Of a stretch of DNA of 64,000 nucleotides, positions 53,611 to 63,539 are shown in pieces. Both the position numbers and the translations under genes were made by a program. Within the stretch, counting starts at the first letter, position 1. Each line of letters opens with the position of its first letter. The notes under the pieces are model-generated. The model did no database searches. It was not told the origin of the DNA and was given only the letters and a program-made list of their open reading frames with translations. Origin of the DNA: Bacteroidales bacterium (GTDB lineage Bacteria > Bacteroidota > Bacteroidia > Bacteroidales > Marinilabiliaceae). The stretch is from positions 1 through 64,000 of the forward strand of contig CAAFWU010000067.1 of the NCBI GenBank assembly GCA_900766825.1, in the 5' to 3' direction.

Positions 53611-55488
53611 TTATGCCTTACCAAGTAATATTAGGATAACACTAATATCGCTCGGTGAAACACCAGGTATGCGTTGCGCCTGCTCTATTGTCTCTGGATC
53701 GATTCTCTTTAGCTTCTCACGCGCCTCATAGCTCAGGGCAGTAGCTTTGTCGTAATCAATCTTTCCCTTTAACTGAATGTTATTAGAGTGGAGAACCCGT
53801 TGGGCTTGCTGTTTCTCCTTTGCAATATAGCCTCCGTACTTTATATGAATCTCTGCTGATTCAAGAATCTCTTCTCGCAAATTATCATATCCTGAAAGCA
53901 ACTTGTCCACCTGAGGAATGATGGGCAACAAGTCCTTCAATGAAACTTGCGGACGACTAAGCACTTGAGTAGCTCTTTGTGACTCAAGGGCTGGGGTTGT
54001 TCCTAATTGAGTCAAGATGGGATTCAGACGGTCTAGCTTAAGCAGACGGTTTTCTATAAGAGAAATTAGGGAGTCTCGGAGTTGAGATTTATTCTTATAA
54101 CGTTCATATGCTTCAGCAGAAACTGACCCAAGTGCCCTACCCTTCTCTGTTAGTCGGTCATCGGCATTGTCCTGACGGAGCAAGATACGATACTCAGCTC
54201 GTGAGGTGAACATACGATATGGCTCATCGACTCCCTTTGTGACTAAGTCGTCGATAAGGACACCTATATACGCCTCGTCCCTCATCAGTACAAAAGGTTT
54301 CTCACCTTTAACCTTGAGTGATGCATTAATGCCAGCAACCAAACCTTGACCTGCGGCCTCCTCATATCCAGTTGTACCATTGACCTGTCCTGCCATAAAG
54401 AGTCCTCCTATCACCTTCGACTCCAATGAGTGAGTAAGCTGAGTAGGGTCGAAAAAGTCATACTCTATGGCGTATCCTGGTCTTAGTATCTGAGCATTTT
54501 CCAAACCAGGAATATGTTTCAAGGCCTCGAACTGTGTCTGCCAAGGAAGTGAACTACTGAAACCGTTGAGATAATACTCGTTGGTATCACATCCCTCAGG
54601 TTCCAAAAATAGTTGGTGTTTATCTTTGTCTGCAAAGTTGACGAGCTTGGTCTCTATGCTGGGACAGTAGCGAGGACCGATACTCTTGATGGTGCCATTA
54701 TAGAGAGGTGAGTCAGCAAAACCTTGACGCAATATGTCATGAACGGTCTCATTGGTGTAAGTGATGTAGCATGGCAGTTGAGGCAGAACATTGTTGCTGT
54801 TGTTTGCGTAGCTGAACTTATGACCACCAATGTTACCCTCTTGTCGTTCACATTTGCTAAAATCTATAGTGCGACCATCTATACGTACTGGTGTACCTGT
54901 TTTCATTCGCTGAGTTGTAATACCCAACGCCTTAATCTGATCTGAAAGAAGAAAAGAGGCTTCGTCCCCCATTCGACCAGCTGCATAATGAACGCGACCT
55001 ACATGAATAAGTCCGTTGAGGAAAGTGCCAGCTGTTATAATAACTGTCTGGCTATGGAATGTGACACCGAGTTTTGTAACTACTCCCTTAACAGTATCAT
55101 CTTCTATTATAAGACTTGTACAGGCATCTGCCCAGAGGCTGAGATTTTCTTGCGATTCTAGAAAATGACGCCAAGTGAGCGAAAATTTGGTCTTATCGCA
55201 CTGAGAGCGTGGCGACCACATTGCTGGACCTTTGCTCATGTTCAGCATTCGGAACTGAATGGAAGTAGCATCAGTCACTTTACCTGTAAGTCCGCCTAAA
55301 GCATCTATCTCTCTTACGATTTGACCTTTTGCTATACCACCTATTGCGGGGTTGCAACTCATCATGGCTATCTTAGTCAGATCGAGGGTGATGAGCAGTG
55401 TGCTCATGCCAAGACGTGCCGATGCGCAAGCTGCCTCGCAACCTGCATGCCCTGCCCCAACAACAATAACGTCGTAGTCGAACTTCAT
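53611..55488 (-). CDS. mnmG: tRNA uridine 5-carboxymethylaminomethyl modification enzyme MnmG
   Basis: 625 residues, standard length. FAD motif VVGAGHAGCEAACAS at the N-terminus, SCNPAIGGIAKGQIVREIDALGG near residue 45, and NGTTGYEEAAGQGL near 375. With MnmE it modifies U34 of several tRNAs. It starts 1 bp after the ybeY stop, so the two are co-transcribed. Confidence 0.97.
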   Translation of the reverse strand: MKFDYDVIVVGAGHAGCEAACASARLGMSTLLITLDLTKIAMMSCNPAIGGIAKGQIVREIDALGGLTGKVTDATSIQFRMLNMSKGPAMWSPRSQCDKTKFSLTWRHFLESQENLSLWADACTSLIIEDDTVKGVVTKLGVTFHSQTVIITAGTFLNGLIHVGRVHYAAGRMGDEASFLLSDQIKALGITTQRMKTGTPVRIDGRTIDFSKCERQEGNIGGHKFSYANNSNNVLPQLPCYITYTNETVHDILRQGFADSPLYNGTIKSIGPRYCPSIETKLVNFADKDKHQLFLEPEGCDTNEYYLNGFSSSLPWQTQFEALKHIPGLENAQILRPGYAIEYDFFDPTQLTHSLESKVIGGLFMAGQVNGTTGYEEAAGQGLVAGINASLKVKGEKPFVLMRDEAYIGVLIDDLVTKGVDEPYRMFTSRAEYRILLRQDNADDRLTEKGRALGSVSAEAYERYKNKSQLRDSLISLIENRLLKLDRLNPILTQLGTTPALESQRATQVLSRPQVSLKDLLPIIPQVDKLLSGYDNLREEILESAEIHIKYGGYIAKEKQQAQRVLHSNNIQLKGKIDYDKATALSYEAREKLKRIDPETIEQAQRIPGVSPSDISVILILLGKA

Positions 55489-55489
55489 A

Positions 55490-55921
55490 TTACTTAGCAG
55501 CTACAAGTTCATCCCACATAGCCAATGCTTTAGCTTCGGCTTCGCGCATCTTCTTCTCATCATCGGGTGCCTTATCCTTAAGACCACAGAGATGTAGCAC
55601 GCCATGAATTATGACGCGATGCATCTCATTGATAAAACTAGTTGAGTAGAGTTCTGAATTGGTGCGTACGGTATCTACAGATATGTACATATCGCCGCTT
55701 ATGGTATCACCCTCACAATAGTCGAAGGTAATGATGTCAGTATAATAGTCGTGTTGCAAGAATTCTTTGTTCACCTCCAGAATTCTGTCGTCGGAGCAGA
55801 AAACATATGCCAAGTCTCCTGTCTTAAGTCCGTAAGAATCAGCAACTTTTGCAATCCAACTCTTCAGCAAACGCTTATTTTTGAGTTTAGGATCGGCATC
55901 TTCGATATTGAATGTAATCAC
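55490..55921 (-). CDS. ybeY: Endoribonuclease YbeY (rRNA maturation)
   Basis: 143 residues. Metal motif HGVLHLCGLKDKAPDDE near residue 105: two of the usual three zinc histidines are present in HGVLH; the third position is in the K-D-K segment, a variant I recall as normal in Bacteroidota. It acts in 16S rRNA 3' processing and ribosome quality control. Sequence TAATTTTG on the minus strand (55959-55966) is the likely -7 box. Confidence 0.93.
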   Translation of the reverse strand: MITFNIEDADPKLKNKRLLKSWIAKVADSYGLKTGDLAYVFCSDDRILEVNKEFLQHDYYTDIITFDYCEGDTISGDMYISVDTVRTNSELYSTSFINEMHRVIIHGVLHLCGLKDKAPDDEKKMREAEAKALAMWDELVAAK

Positions 55922-55958
55922 AGCTGTATTTCTTTGAGAATGAGTGCAATAATATATA

Positions 55959-55966
55959 CAAAATTA
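55959..55966 (-). promoter_or_regulatory. Candidate -7 promoter box of ybeY-mnmG
   Basis: Reads TAATTTTG on the minus strand, 38 bp before the ybeY start; no clear -33 partner. Confidence 0.45.
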
Positions 55967-56013
55967 ATACATACCTCGTTAGGTAGTGACTTAATATATA
56001 TGAATAAAAAAAA

Positions 56014-56072
56014 TTCAATGACTCGGCAATCCAAAGCAACGTAGCTTTGTTATTGATTGTCAAGTCATTGAA
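56014..56072 (-). terminator. Long hairpin terminator after the anti-sigma-type gene
   Basis: Outer stem TTCAATGACT/AGTCATTGAA (56014-56023 with 56063-56072) with further pairing inside, including CAAAGC/GCTTTG. An A-run at its left gives the T-tract on the minus strand. Confidence 0.85.
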
Positions 56073-56092
56073 CTTATTGATATAAAATATAT

Positions 56093-56506
56093 CTATTGCA
56101 AATTAAATTTCATTGTTATTGTTCGACCGTTGTTGGCAAACTCTAATTCATCGCTCAAATGCCTCATTAAGAAAATGCCACGTCCACAGTCCCTCTCAAG
56201 GTTCTCTTCGGCCGTAGGATCTGGAAGTTTATCGGGATCGAAACCCTCACCTTCATCGGATACGGTCACTTCAATTGTTGTATTCGAGATGTGATAATGC
56301 ATTGTAACTTTCTTGTTCTTATCCATTTTGTTACCGTGTACAATGGCATTATTGACGCATTCGACAACGGAGAGCATATACTTACCATACACTTCGTCAT
56401 CGATATTTAGCATTTGCGCCTGAGCATCAATGAGTTTCTCCACTTGACTGATGCTATTCATTTCAGATTCTAAGACTAACGTCTCTTCAATGTTGACAGA
56501 ATCCAT
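56093..56506 (-). CDS. Anti-sigma-factor-like serine kinase / HATPase_c protein
   Basis: 137 residues of the RsbW/SpoIIAB-like GHKL family. N box VVECVNNAIVHGNK near residue 50, G1 box DEGEGFDPDKL near 80, and CGRGIFLMRHLSDE near 105. Such proteins bind and sometimes phosphorylate anti-sigma antagonists, controlling a sigma factor. No STAS-domain partner or sigma factor is adjacent. Single gene. Confidence 0.88.
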   Translation of the reverse strand: MDSVNIEETLVLESEMNSISQVEKLIDAQAQMLNIDDEVYGKYMLSVVECVNNAIVHGNKMDKNKKVTMHYHISNTTIEVTVSDEGEGFDPDKLPDPTAEENLERDCGRGIFLMRHLSDELEFANNGRTITMKFNLQ

Positions 56507-56643
56507 TAATAGTACACGTTTTCCAAATTATCACACTGCATTTTACGTTACGTATGCAGTAAAGTTTCAATAAACAAAAAGAATTATGATGATTTATTAA
56601 GAAGTTTGCCAGTAAGAAAATGTGGAATTAAGAGGGCTGTATC

Positions 56644-57939
56644 TTATTGTTTACGGAGCCAACTCTCGGGGTTTTGCTTAACCTCTCCGCTCCATATTTC
56701 AAAGTGGAGAATGTTGGAGTTGAGACCATCGCCAGTGTATACCTTACCAAGGTTTGTGTATACGTCAACTTCTTGATCTACTTTTACATAGACTTGCTGT
56801 AGATTGCTGTAGACAGTAATTACATCTCCATGACGGATGATTACGGTTGCGTTGCTGCCAGGGAGGGTTATAATTCGACTTACTTTGCCTTTGTGAACTG
56901 GGTGTATGTCTTTGCTTGCCAAAATGTCGAGGTCTACACCATTGTTGCTTATCTTGATTTGGGGCACAAGGGGGTGCTCATGCTCTCCGAAGGGACTGGT
57001 AATCACGAAACTGCGTACGGGCCATGGCAACTTGCCTTTATTGGACTTGATGTCGTCGGCCAAGGCTTCTGCTTTGGCTGCAGCATCCTTTGCTTTTTGA
57101 TTAGCAGGGGCTTTTTGTCCGTTCTTTTTGGCTTGCTCACGTGCTTTGGCAGCCTCAGCTTCGCGGCGTTTGCGCTCGGCTTCTCGGCGTGCTTTCTCAG
57201 CTTCCTCCTTAATTACCTTTACAATCTCTTGCTCCAGTTCGGCGGCATGCTTCTGGTCTTTGGCAATACGTTGCTGGAGGTCTTTTTGGTTTTGGGCTAT
57301 CTGCTCTACGTTTTTACGACGAGTACTTAGCTCATTGTCAAGCTGTTTGGTTTCCTGATTTACTGTTGACAATAGCTGATTTACTTGATTAAGTTTTCCC
57401 GACGCATTGTCTTTTAGTTGGGTCAGGTTGTCGATGCTCTCACTCAACTTAGCAAACTGAGCTCTGCGGTACTCGGCGTTTTGTTTTATAAAGAGGAAAC
57501 GCTGATAGCTTTGGTTAAGGGATTGGGAAGAGAGAATGTAGGCCAAAGGGGAGTAGTTCATGCCTCGCGCCTGAAGGGTACGAAGCATCTCGGCATACTC
57601 TGTGCGTTGTTTTTGAACTTCGTTATTAACTGAGTCTATCTGCTTGTTTAATTGGCGAATTTGGGCATTATATGCCTCAATTTCAGTATTATAGACATCA
57701 ATTAGTGCACGGCGCTTGGCAATTTTGTTGTCCACCATCGAGATCTTCATCATCTCGTTGTTGCGTCGGTTTGCGTACTCCTCCATCATCTTATTATTTT
57801 GCTCTATGATGGACTGCAACCTTGCTTTCTCCCTATTGAGGTCGTCGAGAGACTTACGGGTTTGACCGCTCGACATTACGCAGAGTATGGAGATGACGGC
57901 GGCAAACGATGCTGTGGTTACAAAGGCGGAGAGCTTCAT
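56644..57939 (-). CDS. EnvC-like murein hydrolase activator (coiled coil plus degenerate M23)
   Basis: 431 residues. A signal peptide (to about residue 25), then a long coiled coil (~30-245) and an Arg/Lys/Ala/Glu-rich charged stretch. The C-terminal LytM domain (SPFGEHEHPLVPQIKISNNGVDL near 320) lacks the HxxxD and HxH zinc ligands (N at the usual His, RHGDVITVYSNLQ instead of HGxxTxYxH). That is the EnvC-type pattern, so it should activate amidases at septal or outer-membrane sites, not cut peptidoglycan itself. Its ATG overlaps the DUF4292 stop (ATGA). Confidence 0.9.
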   Translation of the reverse strand: MKLSAFVTTASFAAVISILCVMSSGQTRKSLDDLNREKARLQSIIEQNNKMMEEYANRRNNEMMKISMVDNKIAKRRALIDVYNTEIEAYNAQIRQLNKQIDSVNNEVQKQRTEYAEMLRTLQARGMNYSPLAYILSSQSLNQSYQRFLFIKQNAEYRRAQFAKLSESIDNLTQLKDNASGKLNQVNQLLSTVNQETKQLDNELSTRRKNVEQIAQNQKDLQQRIAKDQKHAAELEQEIVKVIKEEAEKARREAERKRREAEAAKAREQAKKNGQKAPANQKAKDAAAKAEALADDIKSNKGKLPWPVRSFVITSPFGEHEHPLVPQIKISNNGVDLDILASKDIHPVHKGKVSRIITLPGSNATVIIRHGDVITVYSNLQQVYVKVDQEVDVYTNLGKVYTGDGLNSNILHFEIWSGEVKQNPESWLRKQ

Positions 57940-58685
57940 TTTATGGTGATCTTAGTGAGTTCCAAATTAACAGAAGAGACCTTATTGGTATTTGAGTCCC
58001 TTAAATTACAAAATAGTTTATTTGGAACGTAAAAATTGCCAACTGTTTCAAAATCAGTAGCCTGATATGAGAGAGAGTATTGCTGATAATAGATTGTGAA
58101 TGAGTTCAATGAGTAATTATCAGGATTAACAGTGACAAGGATATTGACACCACCTTTGTTGCGTTGCAGCACATATTGACCCTTGGCATTTACGTATATG
58201 TCGAAGTTATAGAAATCATCCTCGGCAAAGAGTTTGTAGAATGGAGGAATGATGCCAACAAGGGCAGTTTGCAAGTAGTCGTTGACAGCTAAAGGCAACT
58301 TAACTTTCTTGTCAATATTGGCCACCGTTGACTTTACCGATGCCTGATTACCAAGGAGTTCTATTTGCCCAACAGAGATGGGTGGGAAGCTAAGACGAGC
58401 ACTGAGTTGAGTCTTACCTGCTGGCACGAAACCAATGGTACCCTTAATCTTATTTACCTCATTACCCTCAAACGATATGCTGACCTGAGAAAGTTTGGCA
58501 TCGTAGGCTACAAAATCGAGTGGCTTCTGACTGGCTGCTGTTAGGGCGTCGGAAATAGTCCTTTTTCGCAATATAAGGTCATTTCTCGAGCTTTCGTTTG
58601 CAACCTTAGTACTTGAGCAACCAGAAAGGATAAATGACAATAAAAGGCAAAATACGGATAAAAATAGACTCGCTTTACTTTTCAT
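57936..58685 (-). CDS. DUF4292 lipoprotein
   Basis: 249 residues with a lipobox LSGC (Cys22). The mature part matches the DUF4292 pattern (SFEGNEVNKIKGTIGFVPAG, ARLSFPPISVGQIELLG), a LolA/LolB-like beta fold. LolB-like lipoprotein handling at the outer membrane is a plausible role, unproven. It overlaps the TPR gene by 11 nt and the EnvC-like gene by 4 nt, so the three are tightly coupled; the same trio recurs in Bacteroidota. Confidence 0.87.
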   Translation of the reverse strand: MKSKASLFLSVFCLLLSFILSGCSSTKVANESSRNDLILRKRTISDALTAASQKPLDFVAYDAKLSQVSISFEGNEVNKIKGTIGFVPAGKTQLSARLSFPPISVGQIELLGNQASVKSTVANIDKKVKLPLAVNDYLQTALVGIIPPFYKLFAEDDFYNFDIYVNAKGQYVLQRNKGGVNILVTVNPDNYSLNSFTIYYQQYSLSYQATDFETVGNFYVPNKLFCNLRDSNTNKVSSVNLELTKITIK

Positions 58686-60459
58686 GGTAGGAACGGGTTT
58701 CTATTTTACGCTTAAGGAGCTCTGTATTGTCACCAAATTGCTGGGCTTTTTTCCAATGGTCTACAGCTTCGTCAATGCGACCATTGAAATAATAGATATC
58801 GCCAGCATGAATTTCATAGGTTACGTCTGATTCTTTGGCATTTGAGAGACATAGCTCCATGATGAAAAGTGCCTTCTCGTACATTTTCTGGCGGAAGAGC
58901 ACATAGGCATAGGTGTCTAAGACCGTGGGATTAAGGGGCTCGTATTGAACGGCTTTTTGAGCCATGCTCTCTGCACGGGGTAGGTCCTTGTTTTGTTCGG
59001 CCAAGAAATAGGCGTAGTTGTTGAGAGCTATGGAGTTGTTGGGCAGCAACTTAACCACTTGGTCGAAACAGAAGAAACAGCTATCAATGTTTTGAGTTCT
59101 GTAATAGCACTCTGCAAGAACATTGTAGGCATTACCTCGGAATTGGTCGGCAACCGCCTTTGTTAGATTGGCCTCATAGATGTTGTCGAGAGCAGCATAG
59201 CCTGTGGAAATGCCTTGTGCGTAGTCGCCAAGCATGAGATAGACACCCCCAAGGCGAAGCTGGAAACCAATGTAGTCTGGGACATCTTCACAAGCTTTTT
59301 TTATGTAAACAAGTGCAGAATCGGCAGGTCCGTCATAGCAACTAAGGAAATCGTTCCAGATGGCATAGTTACCAGGGTATTTATCCAAAAATTTCTGATA
59401 TAGTTTGATGACTTTAGGGGTCAGTTTGCTGTTGCCGATATATGTTGCCTCAAGTTGCAAAAAAGCAGTCTCGCTTGGGTACATCTCGCGAACTATAGAG
59501 AGGATCTTTTTGATCACTGGTGCCCATTGTGGAGTCATAAGAGTTTGATCCTGAAGCGTATTGCTTATCATCTCGACCTTTGTCTCAACAGGTATTTCGG
59601 CGCAAGAATAGGCCTTATAACTTGTTTTAGCAAAGAGGGAATCCATCTTATCGACCAGATAGACATTGTTGGCCAAGGTGAAGAGATACTCGTGTCCTCC
59701 AGGGCGTTCGGTGGCCTCTACAAGTTTCTCTCTGGCCTCGTTGTTTTTCTTTAGCTGGGCATAGGAATAGAAGAGCAAATAGCTTGTGCGAGCTCGGTTT
59801 GGATATAGTTTCTCTGTTTTATTGAGAACCTTGATGCTCTTCTTGTAGTCTCGAACACTGATGTATATTGAAGCACGCGTAGCTTCGATAGAGTATTTAA
59901 CTTCCTCGTTTACGTTAGCAGGGAACTTATCCAACTCGCTCATGGCATGATTGAATAAGTTTTTATCTATGAGCCAATAAATCTTCTGGAAGCGGTAGTT
60001 TGTGTTCTCGGGCTCAATGTTCAACAGCTGATCGAAGAGGGCAAGGGTTGTGTCCAAATTGCCAGTCTGCATACAAAGAACAATGGCCTGCTCCAAATAA
60101 TTCTTATTGTCTGTCTTGTTGAGGTCGTACTTTACGGCCTGTAATGCATAGTACAGAGCATCTTTTACTGCCGCACCGCTAAGAAGTTTAGACATCTCGT
60201 AGTAGACCGCAGAACTTGTGGAATCAAGTTGCAAACAGGTCTGGAATGATTGGAAAGCCTCGTTATACTGACCCTTATGTTTTTGCTCAATAGCATTGAA
60301 AAACATATTGTCAAAGAGCGACTTGGTGATTTCGTTGAGGTTCGATTCAACAGTTGGGGTCTTGCCTTCTTTAATATAATTAAAGTCGTATTGAGCCTGC
60401 GCTTGCTGACCCAGTGCAAAGAGCGAAAGAAGCGAAATGATTAAATACGTAAGTTTCAT
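58675..60459 (-). CDS. TPR-repeat secreted protein
   Basis: 594 residues, signal peptide to about residue 22 (GQQAQAQ). Tetratricopeptide repeats run over most of the length, for example YNEAFQSFQTCLQLDSTSSAVYYE near 65 and LPRAESMAQKAVQYEPLNPTVLDT near 480. TPR chains are protein-binding scaffolds. Location between dut and the DUF4292/EnvC-like pair suggests a periplasmic envelope-assembly role. Confidence 0.88.
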   Translation of the reverse strand: MKLTYLIISLLSLFALGQQAQAQYDFNYIKEGKTPTVESNLNEITKSLFDNMFFNAIEQKHKGQYNEAFQSFQTCLQLDSTSSAVYYEMSKLLSGAAVKDALYYALQAVKYDLNKTDNKNYLEQAIVLCMQTGNLDTTLALFDQLLNIEPENTNYRFQKIYWLIDKNLFNHAMSELDKFPANVNEEVKYSIEATRASIYISVRDYKKSIKVLNKTEKLYPNRARTSYLLFYSYAQLKKNNEAREKLVEATERPGGHEYLFTLANNVYLVDKMDSLFAKTSYKAYSCAEIPVETKVEMISNTLQDQTLMTPQWAPVIKKILSIVREMYPSETAFLQLEATYIGNSKLTPKVIKLYQKFLDKYPGNYAIWNDFLSCYDGPADSALVYIKKACEDVPDYIGFQLRLGGVYLMLGDYAQGISTGYAALDNIYEANLTKAVADQFRGNAYNVLAECYYRTQNIDSCFFCFDQVVKLLPNNSIALNNYAYFLAEQNKDLPRAESMAQKAVQYEPLNPTVLDTYAYVLFRQKMYEKALFIMELCLSNAKESDVTYEIHAGDIYYFNGRIDEAVDHWKKAQQFGDNTELLKRKIETRSYHEK

Positions 60460-60476
60460 AGTCTGTTGTCTCTTTG

Positions 60477-60914
60477 TTATTTAACGCCAGAATGACCAAA
60501 ACCGCCCTCTCCCCTCTCGGAATCGGACAGATTACTTACCTCTTGAAAAAGAGCCGTCTCATGTTGTGCAATGACCATTTGGCATATGCGGTCGCCAGAG
60601 TGAATGGTGAATGGAGTGCGCGAGAGGTTTACCAAAATGACGCATATCTCGCCCCTATAATCAGAATCAATGGTGCCAGGAGTATTGAGCACAGTAATGC
60701 CGTTTTTGGCAGCCAATCCACTGCGTGGACGGATCTGAGCCTCATAGCCAACTGGCAACTCGATAAAGATGCCCGTGGGTACAACGGCACGTTCCAATGA
60801 TTCAAGAGTTATATCTTCACTTATAAATGCCCTAAGATCAAGACCTGCCGACCCTGGGGTTGCATAGGCGGGCAGAGGATTATTGCTTTTGTTTATTATC
60901 TTGACGGTAACCAT
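60477..60914 (-). CDS. dut: dUTP diphosphatase
   Basis: 145 residues from the ATG at 60914 (MVTVKIINK). All five dUTPase motifs are seen: AGLDLRA, RPRSGLAAKNGI, GTIDSDYRGEI, GDRICQMVI and RGEGGFGHSG. It hydrolyses dUTP to dUMP, protecting DNA from uracil. An in-frame hydrophobic leader upstream overlaps the flippase end and is not part of it. Confidence 0.96.
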   Translation of the reverse strand: MVTVKIINKSNNPLPAYATPGSAGLDLRAFISEDITLESLERAVVPTGIFIELPVGYEAQIRPRSGLAAKNGITVLNTPGTIDSDYRGEICVILVNLSRTPFTIHSGDRICQMVIAQHETALFQEVSNLSDSERGEGGFGHSGVK

Positions 60915-60936
60915 AGTGTAATAGAAAAAAAGGAAC

Positions 60937-62433
60937 TTAATGTTTGAACCTACCGAGCAAACGACCAAATATCTTACCAAGAGCAGGCTGAAGAGTCTCC
61001 CTCTCTGAGAAGAAGAGTAAGCCCAACAGCAGTGCAAATGAAAGAACAGAAACCAAAACCCAAAGAGCAGAGTCAAGAGACATAATTATCTCATAGCTTC
61101 CCATAACTATGCCCACAAACATAAGTGTGACAATGAGCAGTTTACGCACTGGATAATCTATAGGGTAAAATTTCTGTCCCAAGAGGTAAGAGGTGACCAT
61201 CATGACCAAATAGCCCACAAATGTTGAGTAGGCTGCCCCCATAAAACCATAGCGAGGTATGAGAACAAAGTTCATTACGCTGTTGATGCCCAAACCCAAT
61301 ATGCTAAGTATGATGCCCCAATAGGTCTTATCTGTAAGCTTATACCACAACGAGAGCGAGTAGTAGACCCCAAAGAAAAGTTGGCCTATAAGAATCCAAG
61401 GTATGATGGCAATGCCCTCATAGTAGCTTGGTTGAAGCACAAGGCGAATGAGGGGCATAAAGAGCATGACACCCGCAAAAATGATAAGACCAAAATAGAC
61501 AAACCACTTAAGTGCAGTGCCATAAATTTCAGTCTTTTCCTTCTCCTTATGCTCTTTGAAAAAGAATGGTTCAAAGGCCATGCGGAAGCTCTGAGTGAAG
61601 ATGCTCATGAGCACGCCAATCTTGTAACACGCAGCATAAATGCCGAGCGATGCCAATGGATTCTCCGATGGGTCGAGGAGTTTAATAAGAATCTTCTCGA
61701 TGTTGGTGTTAGCAGTGCCAAAGAAACCCATGCCCACAAGTGGCAAACTGTAGAGCAGCACACTCTTAAGCAAAGTAAAATCTATTCTTCCAACCACTTG
61801 CGCTATGCGTTTGGCAAAGACTACAGTGGCCACAAAAGAGCCTATGAGGTTGGCCAACATCATGTAGGTGACGTCGCTTACCGTAGCAAAATAACCACCA
61901 AAGTGAACAGTGTCCTCCTTGAGCACAAAGAGGAAGAAGCATGTGAGCATAACATTAACGAGCACCTGCACCAAACGCAAAACTGCGTAGCGCACCGACT
62001 GGCGCAAATAACGAAGCTCTGCAAAGAAAATAGCATTATAAGAGTCCAGCAAGACGATGCTGGCCATAAGTATCAGGTAGACCGAACTGCCTGGCCCAAA
62101 GTCAAAACCCAGAAGTGAGCAGCAAGCAGATGGGAAAAAGATGCAGAGCAGAAAAAGGAAGAAGCCAAAGCCAAAAGTAGCTTGACTAAGGGTGCCAAGG
62201 AGTTTATCGCGATTGTCGTCAGAGGCATAGCGGAAATAGCCAGTCTCGAAACCCAGCGTTACGACCACAAGCAGAATGGCTATCATGCTGTAGACGTAGG
62301 AGAAAGTGCCGTAGACAGGCTGACTGACAATGCGAACATAGAGTGGCATCATAAGCCACCCAATAAGTCGACTGAGAATGGTGCTAAAACCGTAGACAAC
62401 AGTATCGGACGCCAGTGTTTTGAGTTTGCCCAT
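60937..62433 (-). CDS. Wzx-like polysaccharide flippase (MATE/MOP superfamily)
   Basis: 498 residues with 12-14 predicted TM helices starting TVVYGFSTILSRLIGWLMMP. Family members flip lipid-linked glycans across the inner membrane. It ends 22 bp before dut and starts 41 bp after ruvB, within one minus-strand series. Which glycan it moves is unknown. Confidence 0.87.
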   Translation of the reverse strand: MGKLKTLASDTVVYGFSTILSRLIGWLMMPLYVRIVSQPVYGTFSYVYSMIAILLVVVTLGFETGYFRYASDDNRDKLLGTLSQATFGFGFFLFLLCIFFPSACCSLLGFDFGPGSSVYLILMASIVLLDSYNAIFFAELRYLRQSVRYAVLRLVQVLVNVMLTCFFLFVLKEDTVHFGGYFATVSDVTYMMLANLIGSFVATVVFAKRIAQVVGRIDFTLLKSVLLYSLPLVGMGFFGTANTNIEKILIKLLDPSENPLASLGIYAACYKIGVLMSIFTQSFRMAFEPFFFKEHKEKEKTEIYGTALKWFVYFGLIIFAGVMLFMPLIRLVLQPSYYEGIAIIPWILIGQLFFGVYYSLSLWYKLTDKTYWGIILSILGLGINSVMNFVLIPRYGFMGAAYSTFVGYLVMMVTSYLLGQKFYPIDYPVRKLLIVTLMFVGIVMGSYEIIMSLDSALWVLVSVLSFALLLGLLFFSERETLQPALGKIFGRLLGRFKH

Positions 62434-62474
62434 TGGCTTAGAGAGAACCTTAGAAAGGTATGAGAATTAAATGG

Positions 62475-63506
62475 TTAGTTATTGCTGAAAGAGAAAAGGT
62501 TAGGCTCTTGGTCGCGGTAGCCATTGCGCCCCGTGTGTTCGTAGGCACGGCGGGTGGCCACACGGCCGCGCGGCGTACGCTGAATGAATCCACTCTGGAT
62601 AAGATAGGGTTCGTAGACATCCTCAACGGTACCAGCATCTTCGCCAATGGCTGTGGCTATGGTGGATATGCCAACGGGTCCACCGCCAAACTTATCTATG
62701 ATGGTTAGCAGAATCTTAAGGTCGGTCTCGTCGAGGCCAAATTGGTCGATTCGCAAGGCATTGAGTGCCGTATCGGTTATCTCTTTGTCGATATGCCCCT
62801 CGCCCACCACCTGAGCAAAGTCTCTTACTCGGCGGAGCAGTGCATTGGCAATTCGTGGGGTACCACGACTGCGAAGTGCAATTGCTTGACAAGAATCATC
62901 ATCAATTAGCACATTTAGGATACCAGCCGAACGTTTTACTATTTTTGAGACGAGCGGAACATCGTAGTACTCCATTGGGCACTTGATGCCAAAACGAGCA
63001 CGGAGCGGACTGGTGAGCAATCCGCTTCGTGTGGTGGCTCCAATGAGGGTAAAGGGGTTCAGATCGATCTGTATAGTTCGGGCGTTAGGACCCTTGTCTA
63101 TGATGATGTCAATCTTGAAGTCCTCCATGGCGGAATAGAGGTACTCTTCGACCACAGGGCTCAGACGGTGTATCTCGTCGATGAAGAGTACATCGTTGGG
63201 TTCGAGCGATGTGAGCAGGCCCGCAAGGTCGCCAGGCTTGTCTATGACGGGACCGCTCGTGATTTTCATGTTCACACCCAACTGGTTGGCAATGATGGCG
63301 GAGAGTGTTGTCTTGCCCAGACCTGGGGGACCATAGAGAAGGACATGATCTAAAGACTCATGCCTCATTTTGGCAGCGGCAACGAAAATACGGAGGTTGC
63401 TCACCACACTGCTCTGACCCGTGAAGTCGTCGAAGGTCAGAGGGCGCAACTTTTTGTCTAACTCCTGATCGGGCGCGTTCTGATTTCTGATGTCGATGCT
63501 ACTCAA
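62475..63506 (-). CDS. ruvB: Holliday junction branch-migration ATPase RuvB
   Basis: 343 residues. Walker A YGPPGLGKTTLS near residue 59, Walker B VLFIDEIHRL near 109, sensor I GATTRSGLL near 154, Arg finger GTPRIANALLRRVRDFA near 216, and a C-terminal winged helix (RTPRGRVATRRAYEH). With RuvA it drives branch migration during recombination. First gene of the series toward the EnvC-like gene. Confidence 0.97.
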   Translation of the reverse strand: MSSIDIRNQNAPDQELDKKLRPLTFDDFTGQSSVVSNLRIFVAAAKMRHESLDHVLLYGPPGLGKTTLSAIIANQLGVNMKITSGPVIDKPGDLAGLLTSLEPNDVLFIDEIHRLSPVVEEYLYSAMEDFKIDIIIDKGPNARTIQIDLNPFTLIGATTRSGLLTSPLRARFGIKCPMEYYDVPLVSKIVKRSAGILNVLIDDDSCQAIALRSRGTPRIANALLRRVRDFAQVVGEGHIDKEITDTALNALRIDQFGLDETDLKILLTIIDKFGGGPVGISTIATAIGEDAGTVEDVYEPYLIQSGFIQRTPRGRVATRRAYEHTGRNGYRDQEPNLFSFSNN

Positions 63507-63539
63507 TGTATTACCCTCAATATCTTGTGGTTTGGAATA

